DNA of 64,000 bases from Bacteroidaceae bacterium HV4-6-C5C (GTDB lineage Bacteria > Bacteroidota > Bacteroidia > Bacteroidales > Bacteroidaceae). The translations under genes and the position numbers were made by a program. Below the pieces are notes generated by a model. It was not told where the DNA came from, made no database searches, and worked only from the letters and a program-made list of their open reading frames with translations. Shown here in pieces: positions 8,043-16,132 of the stretch (its first letter is position 1; each line of letters begins with the position of its first letter). The DNA is taken from contig VOIU01000015.1 in NCBI GenBank assembly GCA_007896885.1, positions 19,132 through 83,131 of the forward strand, written 5' to 3'.

Positions 8043-10190
8043 TCATTCCATCAGTGCAAAATCCAATTGTTTCTTTTCTAAATTAGCGCGGGCTACCTTC
8101 ACCGTAATGGTGTCTCCCAAACTGTAAACTCTGTTTTTACGTCTTCCTCTAAGGCAATAGTTCTTCTCATCAAATTCGTAATAATCATCATCCAGATCGC
8201 GAATCGGTATCATACCTTCACATTTGTTCTCGTTGAGCTCTACGTACAGTCCCCATTCTGTGACTCCTGAAATGACTCCATCGTATATCTGACCCAAGCG
8301 CTCCGACATAAACTCTACTTGTTTATATTTTATTGAAGCACGTTCGGCATTAGCAGCTATTTGTTCCATTCCGCTCGAATGGTCGCATAGCGCCTCATAT
8401 TTCTTTTCAGAAACACTCCGACCGTTTTCATCCAGGTATTTTGTGAGCAACCGGTGTACCATCATATCCGGATATCGACGGATGGGAGAAGTAAAATGGG
8501 TATAATAATCGAATGCCAAACCATAATGCCCGATATTGTGAGTGGAATATCTTGCTTTTTGCATGGCTCGTATAGATACCGTTTCAATGAGATTCTCTTC
8601 TTTTTTACCCTGGATATCATCGAGTAGATGATTGATGGATTTCGACACTTCCGTCTTTGTACCACTCGTACGCAGTTTGTAACCAAAACGTGCGATAAAT
8701 TGTGATAAATTGTCGAGCTTCTCAGGGTCGGGAAGATCGTGTATACGGTAGGGGAATACTTTCGCTTTCTTGTTCTTGCCTACTTTGCCTATTCTTTCGG
8801 CTACAGTGCGGTTGGCAAGCAACATAAACTCCTCTACAAGTTTGTTGGCATCCTTGGAGACTTTGAAATAGACACTGATAGGTTTACCCTTTTCATCGAT
8901 CTCGAATTTTACCTCGTAGCGGTCGAAATTGATGGCGCCGGATGCAAAGCGTTTCTGGCGTAATATTTTTGCAAGATTGTCCAGCATCAGGACTTCGTCT
9001 TTAAAGTCACCGCTTTTGGTTTCGATAATTTGCTGGGCTTCTTCGTAAGTAAAACGACGATCCGATTTAATCACCGTATGTGTTATACGTGAGCTTCTCA
9101 CTTCGCCTTTATCTGTCATATCAAAAATTACCGAATAAGCCAGTTTCTCTTCGTTGGGACGAAGCGAACAAATAAAGTTGCAGAGTCTTTCGGGTAGCAT
9201 TGGAATGGTGCGGTCGACCAGATAAATGGAAGTCGCCCGTTTTTCCGCTTCCCTGTCGATAATGCTATCTTCTTTCACGTAGTGAGAGACATCGGCGATA
9301 TGTACGCCCACTTCCCATAAGCCATTCTCCAACTGCTTAATAGAGAGTGCGTCATCAAAGTCCTTGGCATCTTTCGGGTCGATGGTGAATGTAACGGTTT
9401 TTCTGAAGTCTTCACGTTTGGCAATCTCGTTTTCCGAAATCTCGGCGGGTATTTTGTCGGCCGCACTTTCCACAGCCGAAGGGTAGACATAAGGGAGACC
9501 GAACTCAGCTAGGATAGCGTGCATCTCGGTGGTGTTGTCCCCCGCTTTTCCCAAAACGTCAATTACTTGTCCGATCGGGTTCTTTGCTTTATCGGGCCAC
9601 TCCACAACTTTCACTACTGCTTTATCACCTGTTTTACCTCCTTTTAACTTCTCCTTCGGGATGAAGATATCGTTGGCTAAAGTTCTGTTTTCGGTAACCA
9701 GGAATGCGTACGATTTAGCTACCTCAAGCGTTCCTACAAATGTATCGTTGGCGCGTTCCAGAATCTCAATCACCTCTCCTTCGGCTTCGCGCCCCCGGCG
9801 CTTTGCATAAAAGGAAATGCGAACCTTATCGTTGTTCATGGCATGGGCGGAGTTGCGTTCGGCTATGAAAATAGCGTCACCACCTCCATCGGGGAGGAAA
9901 GAGTTTTTTCCATTGCTTTTACGTTGGAAGGTCCCGGTCATCTCAACGCCATGGCTGTTTAACTTATAATTGTATTTTTCAATTTCAGAGATATAATCAT
10001 CCAAAACCAGTTCACTTAAAATATCTCTGCATAGCATTTTAAGAGGATGAGTCGAAAGACGCAGTTGTTCGAAAATATATTTGAGGGAAAGTACTTTGTT
10101 CGGGTTTGAATGGAAAAAATCCAGAACAGCAGCGCTGAGTTGTCTTTTGTTCATTCGCTTACCGGCTTTCTTCTCTTTCTTTTTTGCCAT
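8043..10190 (-). CDS. rnr: ribonuclease R
   Basis: 3'-to-5' hydrolytic exoribonuclease that degrades structured RNA. The 715-residue order fits RNase R: an N-terminal winged-helix region (about 12-70), cold-shock-like OB domains (about 75-230), the RNB catalytic domain with DPKDAKDFDDALSI (Asp cluster near residue 270) and GAINFDRYEVKFEI, and a C-terminal S1 domain (YDGVISGVTEWGLYVEL, about 630-710) ending in a short basic tail. It begins with ATG after a lysine-rich N-terminus and is divergent from the epimerase gene. The sequence looks intact. Confidence 0.95.
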   Translation of the reverse strand: MAKKKEKKAGKRMNKRQLSAAVLDFFHSNPNKVLSLKYIFEQLRLSTHPLKMLCRDILSELVLDDYISEIEKYNYKLNSHGVEMTGTFQRKSNGKNSFLPDGGGDAIFIAERNSAHAMNNDKVRISFYAKRRGREAEGEVIEILERANDTFVGTLEVAKSYAFLVTENRTLANDIFIPKEKLKGGKTGDKAVVKVVEWPDKAKNPIGQVIDVLGKAGDNTTEMHAILAEFGLPYVYPSAVESAADKIPAEISENEIAKREDFRKTVTFTIDPKDAKDFDDALSIKQLENGLWEVGVHIADVSHYVKEDSIIDREAEKRATSIYLVDRTIPMLPERLCNFICSLRPNEEKLAYSVIFDMTDKGEVRSSRITHTVIKSDRRFTYEEAQQIIETKSGDFKDEVLMLDNLAKILRQKRFASGAINFDRYEVKFEIDEKGKPISVYFKVSKDANKLVEEFMLLANRTVAERIGKVGKNKKAKVFPYRIHDLPDPEKLDNLSQFIARFGYKLRTSGTKTEVSKSINHLLDDIQGKKEENLIETVSIRAMQKARYSTHNIGHYGLAFDYYTHFTSPIRRYPDMMVHRLLTKYLDENGRSVSEKKYEALCDHSSGMEQIAANAERASIKYKQVEFMSERLGQIYDGVISGVTEWGLYVELNENKCEGMIPIRDLDDDYYEFDEKNYCLRGRRKNRVYSLGDTITVKVARANLEKKQLDFALME

Positions 10191-10326
10191 AATTTTTGTT
10201 TTTTTATTTGTATATCGTAACTACAAAGTAAACAAATATTCGTTTATGCTAGTTCAAATAGCTCTTAAAAACTTTGTTTATCCTCTGAATTGTCGATTAA
10301 AAGACTTTAAACCGTATATTTATATC

Positions 10327-10334
10327 TATATTTG
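10327..10334 (+). promoter_or_regulatory. candidate -7 element for the epimerase/PAP2 operon
   Basis: TATATTTG matches TAnnTTTG and lies about 88 bp before the GTG start at 10422, in the gap divergent from rnr. No convincing -33 box was found. Confidence 0.35.
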
Positions 10335-10421
10335 CGAACAAATTATCAGTGTTTCGTTAAAAGTGGCAGGGATATACAAAGATGAATACCGTCGGTCTGT
10401 GTCATTTAAAATTTCGTAAGC

Positions 10422-11429
10422 GTGGACAATATATTAATAACAGGAGCTAGTGGATTTATCGGAAGCTTTATCGTGGAAGGAGCTTTGGAACGCGGCTTTA
10501 AAGTGTGGGCGGGTGTTCGTCCGACGAGCAGCCGTAAGTATCTCAAGGATCCGCGAATTCAGTTTATCGAATTGAATGCAGGAAATGCTGAAGAACTGAA
10601 AGCCGGGTTGGCACAACATGTAAAGGAATTTGGTAAATTTGATTATGTGGTGCATTGTGCCGGTGCAACAAAATGTGCTCATAAAGATGATTTTGAACGG
10701 ATAAACTATTCCCATACAAAGAACATTGCAGATAGCCTTATAGCCTTGGACGTTATTCCCAAACAGTTTATTTTCATTAGTTCTTTGAGTGTTTTCGGCC
10801 CTATTCAGGAGGAGGCTTTTGTGCCGATTAGTGAAGAAGACACTCCCCGGCCTAATACGGCATACGGATGCAGTAAGCTTAAGGCAGAGCGTTATCTGCA
10901 AGGACTGGGAAATTTCCCTTATGTCATTTATCGCCCCACCGGTGTATACGGCCCTCGTGAGAAAGACTATTTTTTGATGGTGAAGGCCATTCAGAAACAT
11001 ACAGATTTTGCTGTGGGCTTTAGCAGACAAGATTTGACCTTTATTTATGTAAAAGATCTTGTTCAAGCTATATTTCTGGGCATTGATAAACAAATATCGC
11101 AGCGTTGTTATTTTTTGGCGGATGGAAAAGTCTACCGGAGCCGTTCTTTTTCCGATTTAATCAGAAAAGAATTGGGGAATCCATTTGTTATTCGTCTGAC
11201 ATGTCCATTAATTATATTGAAAGTTGTATCTTTGCTGGCTGAATTTTTGGCGCTATGCAGGAAGAAGTCCAGTACGCTAAATTCGGATAAATATAAAATA
11301 ATGAAACAACGTAACTGGCAATGCGATATTATTCCTGCAGTGAAAGATTTGGGATTTTCTCCTGAATATGATTTGGAAAAAGGAGTAAAAGAAACTATTG
11401 CTTGGTATAGAAACGAGGGATGGCTTTAA
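10422..11429 (+). CDS. NAD-dependent epimerase/dehydratase (possible ceramide reductase, CerR-like)
   Basis: An extended short-chain dehydrogenase of 335 residues with the Rossmann motif GASGFIG (8-14), a Ser in FISSLS, and the catalytic YxxxK (YGCSK, about 148-152) followed by YRPTGVYGPREKDYF. The start is GTG; the next in-frame options would delete the nucleotide-binding motif. It overlaps the PAP2 gene by 10 bp, implying translational coupling. From memory, the dihydroceramide-forming reductase of Bacteroides sphingolipid synthesis belongs to this family and is of this size, and the coupling to an Aur1-like PAP2 protein would suit lipid metabolism. The substrate is not proved; a nucleotide-sugar substrate is the alternative. 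Confidence 0.8.
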   Translation: MDNILITGASGFIGSFIVEGALERGFKVWAGVRPTSSRKYLKDPRIQFIELNAGNAEELKAGLAQHVKEFGKFDYVVHCAGATKCAHKDDFERINYSHTKNIADSLIALDVIPKQFIFISSLSVFGPIQEEAFVPISEEDTPRPNTAYGCSKLKAERYLQGLGNFPYVIYRPTGVYGPREKDYFLMVKAIQKHTDFAVGFSRQDLTFIYVKDLVQAIFLGIDKQISQRCYFLADGKVYRSRSFSDLIRKELGNPFVIRLTCPLIILKVVSLLAEFLALCRKKSSTLNSDKYKIMKQRNWQCDIIPAVKDLGFSPEYDLEKGVKETIAWYRNEGWL

Positions 11430-12385
11430 ATTTATTTAAAAGGGTAGAGATCCAGAAAGGGTTGTTTGCCGTAGAGAAGATCACACTGATATATACTTTG
11501 TTGACTTCTATATTGATTCTGTTTCTTTTTCAGAAAATGGATCATCCTTTGCGAATGCTCTTGGAGCGGGGAATGATTGTCGGGGTGACTTTCTTATTGA
11601 TGTATCTGTACCGCTTGGCTCCTTGCAAATTCTCCACTTTCATTCGTATTGCCATACAAATGTCTTTATTATCTTATTGGTATCCTGATACTTTTGAATT
11701 CAATCGTATATTCCCCAATCTCGATCATATTTTTGCGTCGGCCGAAGAGTGGCTGTTTGGAGGTCAACCGGCTGTATGGTTTTGCTTGCGCTTCCCTCAC
11801 ATGTGGGTGAGTGAACCTTTTAATATGGGATATTTCTTCTATTATCCGATGATCCTTATTGTTGTGGTATTTTATTTCATACGCTGTTTCGATCATTTTG
11901 AAGAAATCTCTTTTGTTTTGGTGACTTCATTCTTTATTTATTACCTCGTTTATATATTCGTGCCTGTTGCCGGGCCACAATTCTACTTCCCTGCCATAGG
12001 AAGTGAAAATGTAGCTAAAGGCATTTTTCCTGCGATTGGCGATTATTTTAATCACCATCAGGAATTGTTGCCGGGACCCGGTTATGACCACGGCTTTTTC
12101 TTCAATCTGGTGGAGGGCTCGCAACGAATAGGTGAACGTCCTACTGCCGCTTTCCCCAGCTCACATGTCGGCATTTCTACCATATTAATGCTGATAGCAT
12201 GGCGCGGTAATAAGAAGTTGTTCTCTTGTCTCATCCCATTTTATCTCTTGTTGTGTGGAGCAACCGTTTATATCCAGGCTCATTATGTAATAGATGCTAT
12301 AGCCGGTTTCGTTTCCGCCTTTGCTATTTATTTCTCGGTGTCATGGATGTTTAAACGATGGTTTGCTGTGCCGATGTTTAAATGA
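11420..12385 (+). CDS. PAP2-superfamily membrane phosphatase/transferase (Aur1/Ipt1-like)
   Basis: A 321-residue polytopic membrane protein with about six hydrophobic segments. Near residue 244 it has the phosphatase motif PTAAFPSSHVG and near 288 the second motif AHYVIDAIAG, which supply the catalytic His/Asp of the PAP2 fold. Such proteins dephosphorylate phospholipids or, in the Aur1 branch, move phospho-headgroups onto ceramide. It starts inside the end of the preceding reductase gene. The pairing makes a sphingolipid or phosphatidate role plausible, but the sequence alone does not decide between phosphatase and headgroup transferase. Confidence 0.82.
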   Translation: MALNLFKRVEIQKGLFAVEKITLIYTLLTSILILFLFQKMDHPLRMLLERGMIVGVTFLLMYLYRLAPCKFSTFIRIAIQMSLLSYWYPDTFEFNRIFPNLDHIFASAEEWLFGGQPAVWFCLRFPHMWVSEPFNMGYFFYYPMILIVVVFYFIRCFDHFEEISFVLVTSFFIYYLVYIFVPVAGPQFYFPAIGSENVAKGIFPAIGDYFNHHQELLPGPGYDHGFFFNLVEGSQRIGERPTAAFPSSHVGISTILMLIAWRGNKKLFSCLIPFYLLLCGATVYIQAHYVIDAIAGFVSAFAIYFSVSWMFKRWFAVPMFK

Positions 12386-12462
12386 TTTTCTTTTAGTACT
12401 CTTTTTCTTTTTATGTTGAGGTTTTATACCTGTTTTCATCCGAAAATGGGTATGCAATAGTA

Positions 12463-12492
12463 TTGCTTTCTCAATTAATTCTTCTACATTTG
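12463..12492 (+). promoter_or_regulatory. promoter of the PUL regulator
   Basis: A TTGC box at 12463 and TACATTTG at 12485-12492 fit the Bacteroides -33 and -7 elements with appropriate spacing, 42 bp before the ATG of the DUF6377-type gene. Confidence 0.5.
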
Positions 12493-12533
12493 CAAAACTG
12501 CTTATTGTAAGAAGAACCTTTATCTGTACCCTG

Positions 12534-14147
12534 ATGAGAAAAGAACTTGTTATTATATTTCTGCTAATTGCCGGTTGCCTCAATAGCTCTGCATCTTCCT
12601 TGCCTTTGGATAAAATGCTTGCTCAACTGGATGATTTTCTGGAGCATAAAGATCAGTATGTGGAGCAGAAAGAAAAGAAAATAGCCGAATGGCGGCAGCA
12701 ATTGGGGGAGGTTGTATCCAATGAACGGCGCTATGAAGCTTGCATACATCTTTTTAATGAGTATAAATCCTATAAATATGATTCGGCGTACGTCTATGCA
12801 AACAAATGCCTCTCTTTAGCCCAAAGCCTTGACAACAGAGGTTATGTAGCGGAAGCTAAAGGAGGCATTGTATTTTGTCTGCTATCGTCAGGTCTGTTTA
12901 AGGAAGCTTTTGATGTGATCAGTAAGATTGATATTACGGATGTGCCATTATCGGTTCAGGTCTCATATTATTCGCTTTATAGCAGGCTTTATTACGACAT
13001 TGCAGATTATAATCATGAAGCACCTTTCCAGAATGAGTATGTACAAAAAGGGAGTGTCTATACCGATTCACTCTTGGTTTTACTGCCTAAGCAATCGCTG
13101 AAGTGGTGGTATGCCATAGGGCAGAAGCAAATGAAGGAAAGGCATTATGACGCTTCTATTCATTCGTTCTCAACGCTACTGCAAAGAACAGATGTGGATA
13201 TGCACATGGAAGCTATAATCTCTTCCAGTATGGGGTGGATGTACTATGAGCGCGGTGATATGGATCGTGCCATGACTTTTTTAATACGGGCTGCAATAAG
13301 TGATATCCGCTCTGCGACCAAGGAGACCACGGCGCTTCGCGTTTTGGCGGGACTGCTTTATGAACATGGAGATATTAACCGCGCCAATAATTATATAAGA
13401 TTGGCGCTTGAAGATGCTAACTTCTATAATGCACGTCATCGTAAGATTGAAGTTGGCTCTATATTACCCATCATTGAGCAGGATCGTTTTAATATTGTGC
13501 AGAAGCAAAGAAACGTATTGATCGGTTTTGTCTCTTTAGTCTCTTTATTATTCATTCTGCTGTTGATTGCCACACTGGTCATCTACAAACAAGTGAAGAA
13601 GCTTCGTTCCGCCCGCCGCATCATTGAAGAACGTAACTTGCAGCTACAGCAGACCAATGATCTTTTGTCCGAAGCGAATAATATTAAAGATGAGTATATC
13701 GGCTATTCCTTTTACCTTAATTCGGAATATATCGACAAGATGGAGAGCGTCTACAAGATGATCGGTCGGAAAATAGCAGCCAGACAGTATGACGATCTAC
13801 GCATATCTTTCAAAGAGAGTGATTTGAATAAGGAGCGTGATAACATGTATGCTTCTTTCGATGAGACTTTCTTGAAACTATTCCCAGGTTTTATATCTTC
13901 CTATAATAAGCTGTTTCCTGTTGAGGAGCGTTTGAAAGGCGATCATGAAAGGTCGTTAACTCCCGAAATGCGTATTTTTGCATTGATACGTCTCGGCATT
14001 TGCGAGACCGAGCGCATCGCGAAGTTCTTAAATTATTCGGTGCATACCATAAACACTTACAAAACGCGGGTGAAAAATAAGTCGCTAGTTTCCAACGAGC
14101 AGTTCGAAGCAAAAATAATGGAGATCGCTTCAGTGATGTCAAAATAG
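12534..14147 (+). CDS. SusR/DUF6377-type membrane transcriptional regulator with TPR sensor region
   Basis: 537 residues: signal-like N-terminus (about 1-22), a periplasmic helical TPR region (about 50-320; YEACIHLFNEYKSYKYDSAYVYA is typical but split by other repeats), one transmembrane helix (about 326-350, IGFVSLVSLLFILLLIATLVIY), a coiled-coil linker, and a cytoplasmic C-terminal part ending in a helix-turn-helix of LuxR-like character (ETERIAKFLNYSVHTINTYK, about 490-510). This matches the architecture of DUF6377 regulators beside SusC/D loci. It lies directly upstream of, and in the same direction as, the PUL, so it probably senses the glycan product and activates the locus. Confidence 0.85.
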   Translation: MRKELVIIFLLIAGCLNSSASSLPLDKMLAQLDDFLEHKDQYVEQKEKKIAEWRQQLGEVVSNERRYEACIHLFNEYKSYKYDSAYVYANKCLSLAQSLDNRGYVAEAKGGIVFCLLSSGLFKEAFDVISKIDITDVPLSVQVSYYSLYSRLYYDIADYNHEAPFQNEYVQKGSVYTDSLLVLLPKQSLKWWYAIGQKQMKERHYDASIHSFSTLLQRTDVDMHMEAIISSSMGWMYYERGDMDRAMTFLIRAAISDIRSATKETTALRVLAGLLYEHGDINRANNYIRLALEDANFYNARHRKIEVGSILPIIEQDRFNIVQKQRNVLIGFVSLVSLLFILLLIATLVIYKQVKKLRSARRIIEERNLQLQQTNDLLSEANNIKDEYIGYSFYLNSEYIDKMESVYKMIGRKIAARQYDDLRISFKESDLNKERDNMYASFDETFLKLFPGFISSYNKLFPVEERLKGDHERSLTPEMRIFALIRLGICETERIAKFLNYSVHTINTYKTRVKNKSLVSNEQFEAKIMEIASVMSK

Positions 14148-14332
14148 CTTGGTTTTGTCATTAAAAAAGTCAAAGTATCTACTCCAATAATCGAATAACT
14201 CTAATATTTCCATTATATTTATTTTCATCTATACACTATTTAATCATTTGATATTTAGTGTATTAAATGGGCGTGTCCTCTTTTTTATATAATACATTTG
14301 CTATTTATCTTTCTATCGTGTTCCTTCCTACT

Positions 14333-14340
14333 TAACTTTG
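14333..14340 (+). promoter_or_regulatory. candidate -7 element for the PUL operon
   Basis: TAACTTTG fits the consensus and leaves an 84-bp leader before the first PUL gene. A second candidate, TACATTTG, lies at 14293-14300. The sequence does not decide between them. Confidence 0.45.
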
Positions 14341-14424
14341 TCATGTTAATCGGGAATAAAGATTTCCGAGTTCATACATTGATATAAAAGTTAACCTTTT
14401 TATTTATTAAAAAAACAGTAATCT

Positions 14425-14946
14425 ATGAAAGCATTACAATCTTCATGTGCTTTATTGCTGCTGTCGTTGATCATCTTTACAGGTTTTACGGCATGTAATG
14501 ATACCGATGATGGTTCTTACGTACCTCCTATTACTTTAGGAGAGAAAATTCAAGGAAAATGGGTCTTGAAATCGCTTAAACAAGTGGATGAAATTGCGGG
14601 GCAGGCATTGGACCTTACCGGACAGTTTGAATTCACTTCGTTTACAATTGATCTTAAAGCTGATGCAGCGAATAACCCCACTACTTTCAGCGTTGAGGGA
14701 AATGCACCGGCTATTCTTCCGGCAAGTGGTTCGTGGGGAATGGGTTATCCTTTTACCAATTCAGACGGGACTGCAAGTAAAATCATCCTTTATTCGGATG
14801 CGGCTCAATCGAAGAAAGTTGCAGAGCTAACTGTGACCGCTCTTCCGGGGTCAAGTAAGGTTTTGGAGTTCAAGCTTACCCGGAAAGTCAAAGGTCAAGC
14901 CTTTGTATCGTATGTATATAACTTAGTACCAGTTGTCGTAGAATAA
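14425..14946 (+). CDS. DUF5004-like lipoprotein, first gene of the PUL
   Basis: 173 residues with signal peptide and lipobox (MKALQSSCALLLLSLIIFTGFTAC, Cys about 24) followed by a Thr/Pro linker and a lipocalin-like beta-rich domain beginning GEKIQGKWVLKSL. This opening is shared by DUF5004/lipocalin-like Bacteroides lipoproteins. It is probably surface- or periplasm-exposed and may bind glycan. It precedes the two-module protein by 16 bp and SusC further on; non-enzymatic PUL proteins more often follow SusD, so this order is a little unusual. The function is inferred from context. Confidence 0.7.
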   Translation: MKALQSSCALLLLSLIIFTGFTACNDTDDGSYVPPITLGEKIQGKWVLKSLKQVDEIAGQALDLTGQFEFTSFTIDLKADAANNPTTFSVEGNAPAILPASGSWGMGYPFTNSDGTASKIILYSDAAQSKKVAELTVTALPGSSKVLEFKLTRKVKGQAFVSYVYNLVPVVVE

Positions 14947-14962
14947 GAAAGGAGAACAATCC

Positions 14963-16111
14963 ATGAAAAAGACTTTATTTATAATTTTTACATTGATCAC
15001 TGTTTTACTACCTGCCAAATCGTGGGCAGATGGATCTGTGGAGTTGGGTGCTCCTGCTAAATGCTGGACCTTTCCTCGAATCTATACGATGGACGAGCCT
15101 GTAACTTGGTATTTTGATATGACCGATGCCGGTTTTGATGAAGGTGTGGATCTATATATGTGGACTTGGTCGCCCAGTGAACCGGATGCCGGTAATTGGG
15201 AAAACTCTTCCGATTTTGCTAAATTGGAATACGTAGGCGATAATGTGTATAAGACTACTATTGTGCCATTGGATTATTATCGCAGGGCGAACCCTAACCT
15301 TACGGTTGCCGATATTGAAGGGAGTGCCGGTTTCTGGATGCGATTGAAAACAAAGAACGGTGCATATCAGAGTGCTGTGTTCTCTATGACGTGGAGTGTT
15401 TCCGAATTAAAAGACTTTAAAGAGAGCGGTGAGGCTGCCACAGCTTATCCCGCGAAATTTGCCATGAACGAACCGCTTAGTATTCTATTTAATATTGAGA
15501 ACCTTACATTTAACGGAAAGAAAGGCGGCCTGCTTGACGTCAATTTTGAATCATTGCATTTTCACAGTGGATTGGATAACTGGTCAGTGCTGCAAGAAGC
15601 TCAAATGTGGTTACCCGAGATCGTGAATAAAACGAAATTGAAACATATCGGAGGCAACTTTTATAAAATGGATTTAATCCCGGCAGAATATTATGGAGTG
15701 GCTAATGATTATCAAGCCGACAATCTGGCTTATTTGATTACAACGCATAATCCCGATTGGGCGGGTACTACTCCTGATGCATTGCTTAAAGCAGCGGCGG
15801 CAATAGCTTATCCCGATCCGGCGTTCTCTTATTTTCCTCAAAAGGTTTGTGCACTGGATATCCTTACTCTGATACGGCAGTGGAATGAGAAGACATCCGG
15901 TACCTTGAAATACACTATAACTGCAGGTAGTAAGACCATAACAGGTGAGATGGATGGAAACAGAGATAAGCGTCAGGCTTATATCAACTTGCTTAAGGAG
16001 TTGGAAGGGCAATCCGGACTAACTAAAATCAGTTTGAAGATACAAAATAAAGACGGAAATACAGTGGTCTCTACAGATATTCCGCTCATTCCTCTATCGG
16101 ACGTTGAATAA
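14963..16111 (+). CDS. secreted two-module protein of the PUL (candidate glycan-binding protein)
   Basis: 382 residues with a cleavable signal peptide (MKKTLFIIFTLITVLLPAKSWA) and no lipobox. The mature part contains two related modules: one with MDEPVTWYFDMTDAGFDEG...KTTIVPLDYY (about 45-115) and one with MNEPLSILFNIENLTFNGK...KMDLIPAEYY (about 165-250). Both begin with a (M)xEP-(x)-F motif and end in a (V/I)P-(L/A)-(D/E)YY motif, which points to an internal duplication. A helical tail (about 290-380) follows. I do not recognise a named family. Its position between a lipoprotein and SusC suggests glycan capture. Confidence 0.65.
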   Translation: MKKTLFIIFTLITVLLPAKSWADGSVELGAPAKCWTFPRIYTMDEPVTWYFDMTDAGFDEGVDLYMWTWSPSEPDAGNWENSSDFAKLEYVGDNVYKTTIVPLDYYRRANPNLTVADIEGSAGFWMRLKTKNGAYQSAVFSMTWSVSELKDFKESGEAATAYPAKFAMNEPLSILFNIENLTFNGKKGGLLDVNFESLHFHSGLDNWSVLQEAQMWLPEIVNKTKLKHIGGNFYKMDLIPAEYYGVANDYQADNLAYLITTHNPDWAGTTPDALLKAAAAIAYPDPAFSYFPQKVCALDILTLIRQWNEKTSGTLKYTITAGSKTITGEMDGNRDKRQAYINLLKELEGQSGLTKISLKIQNKDGNTVVSTDIPLIPLSDVE

Positions 16112-16132
16112 TGAACTAATCTATCCAAAGAA

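Noticed and set aside
10434..11093. 219-codon minus-strand ORF antisense to the epimerase gene
   Set aside because: It lies within a gene with intact SDR motifs and its own translation has no recognisable motif.
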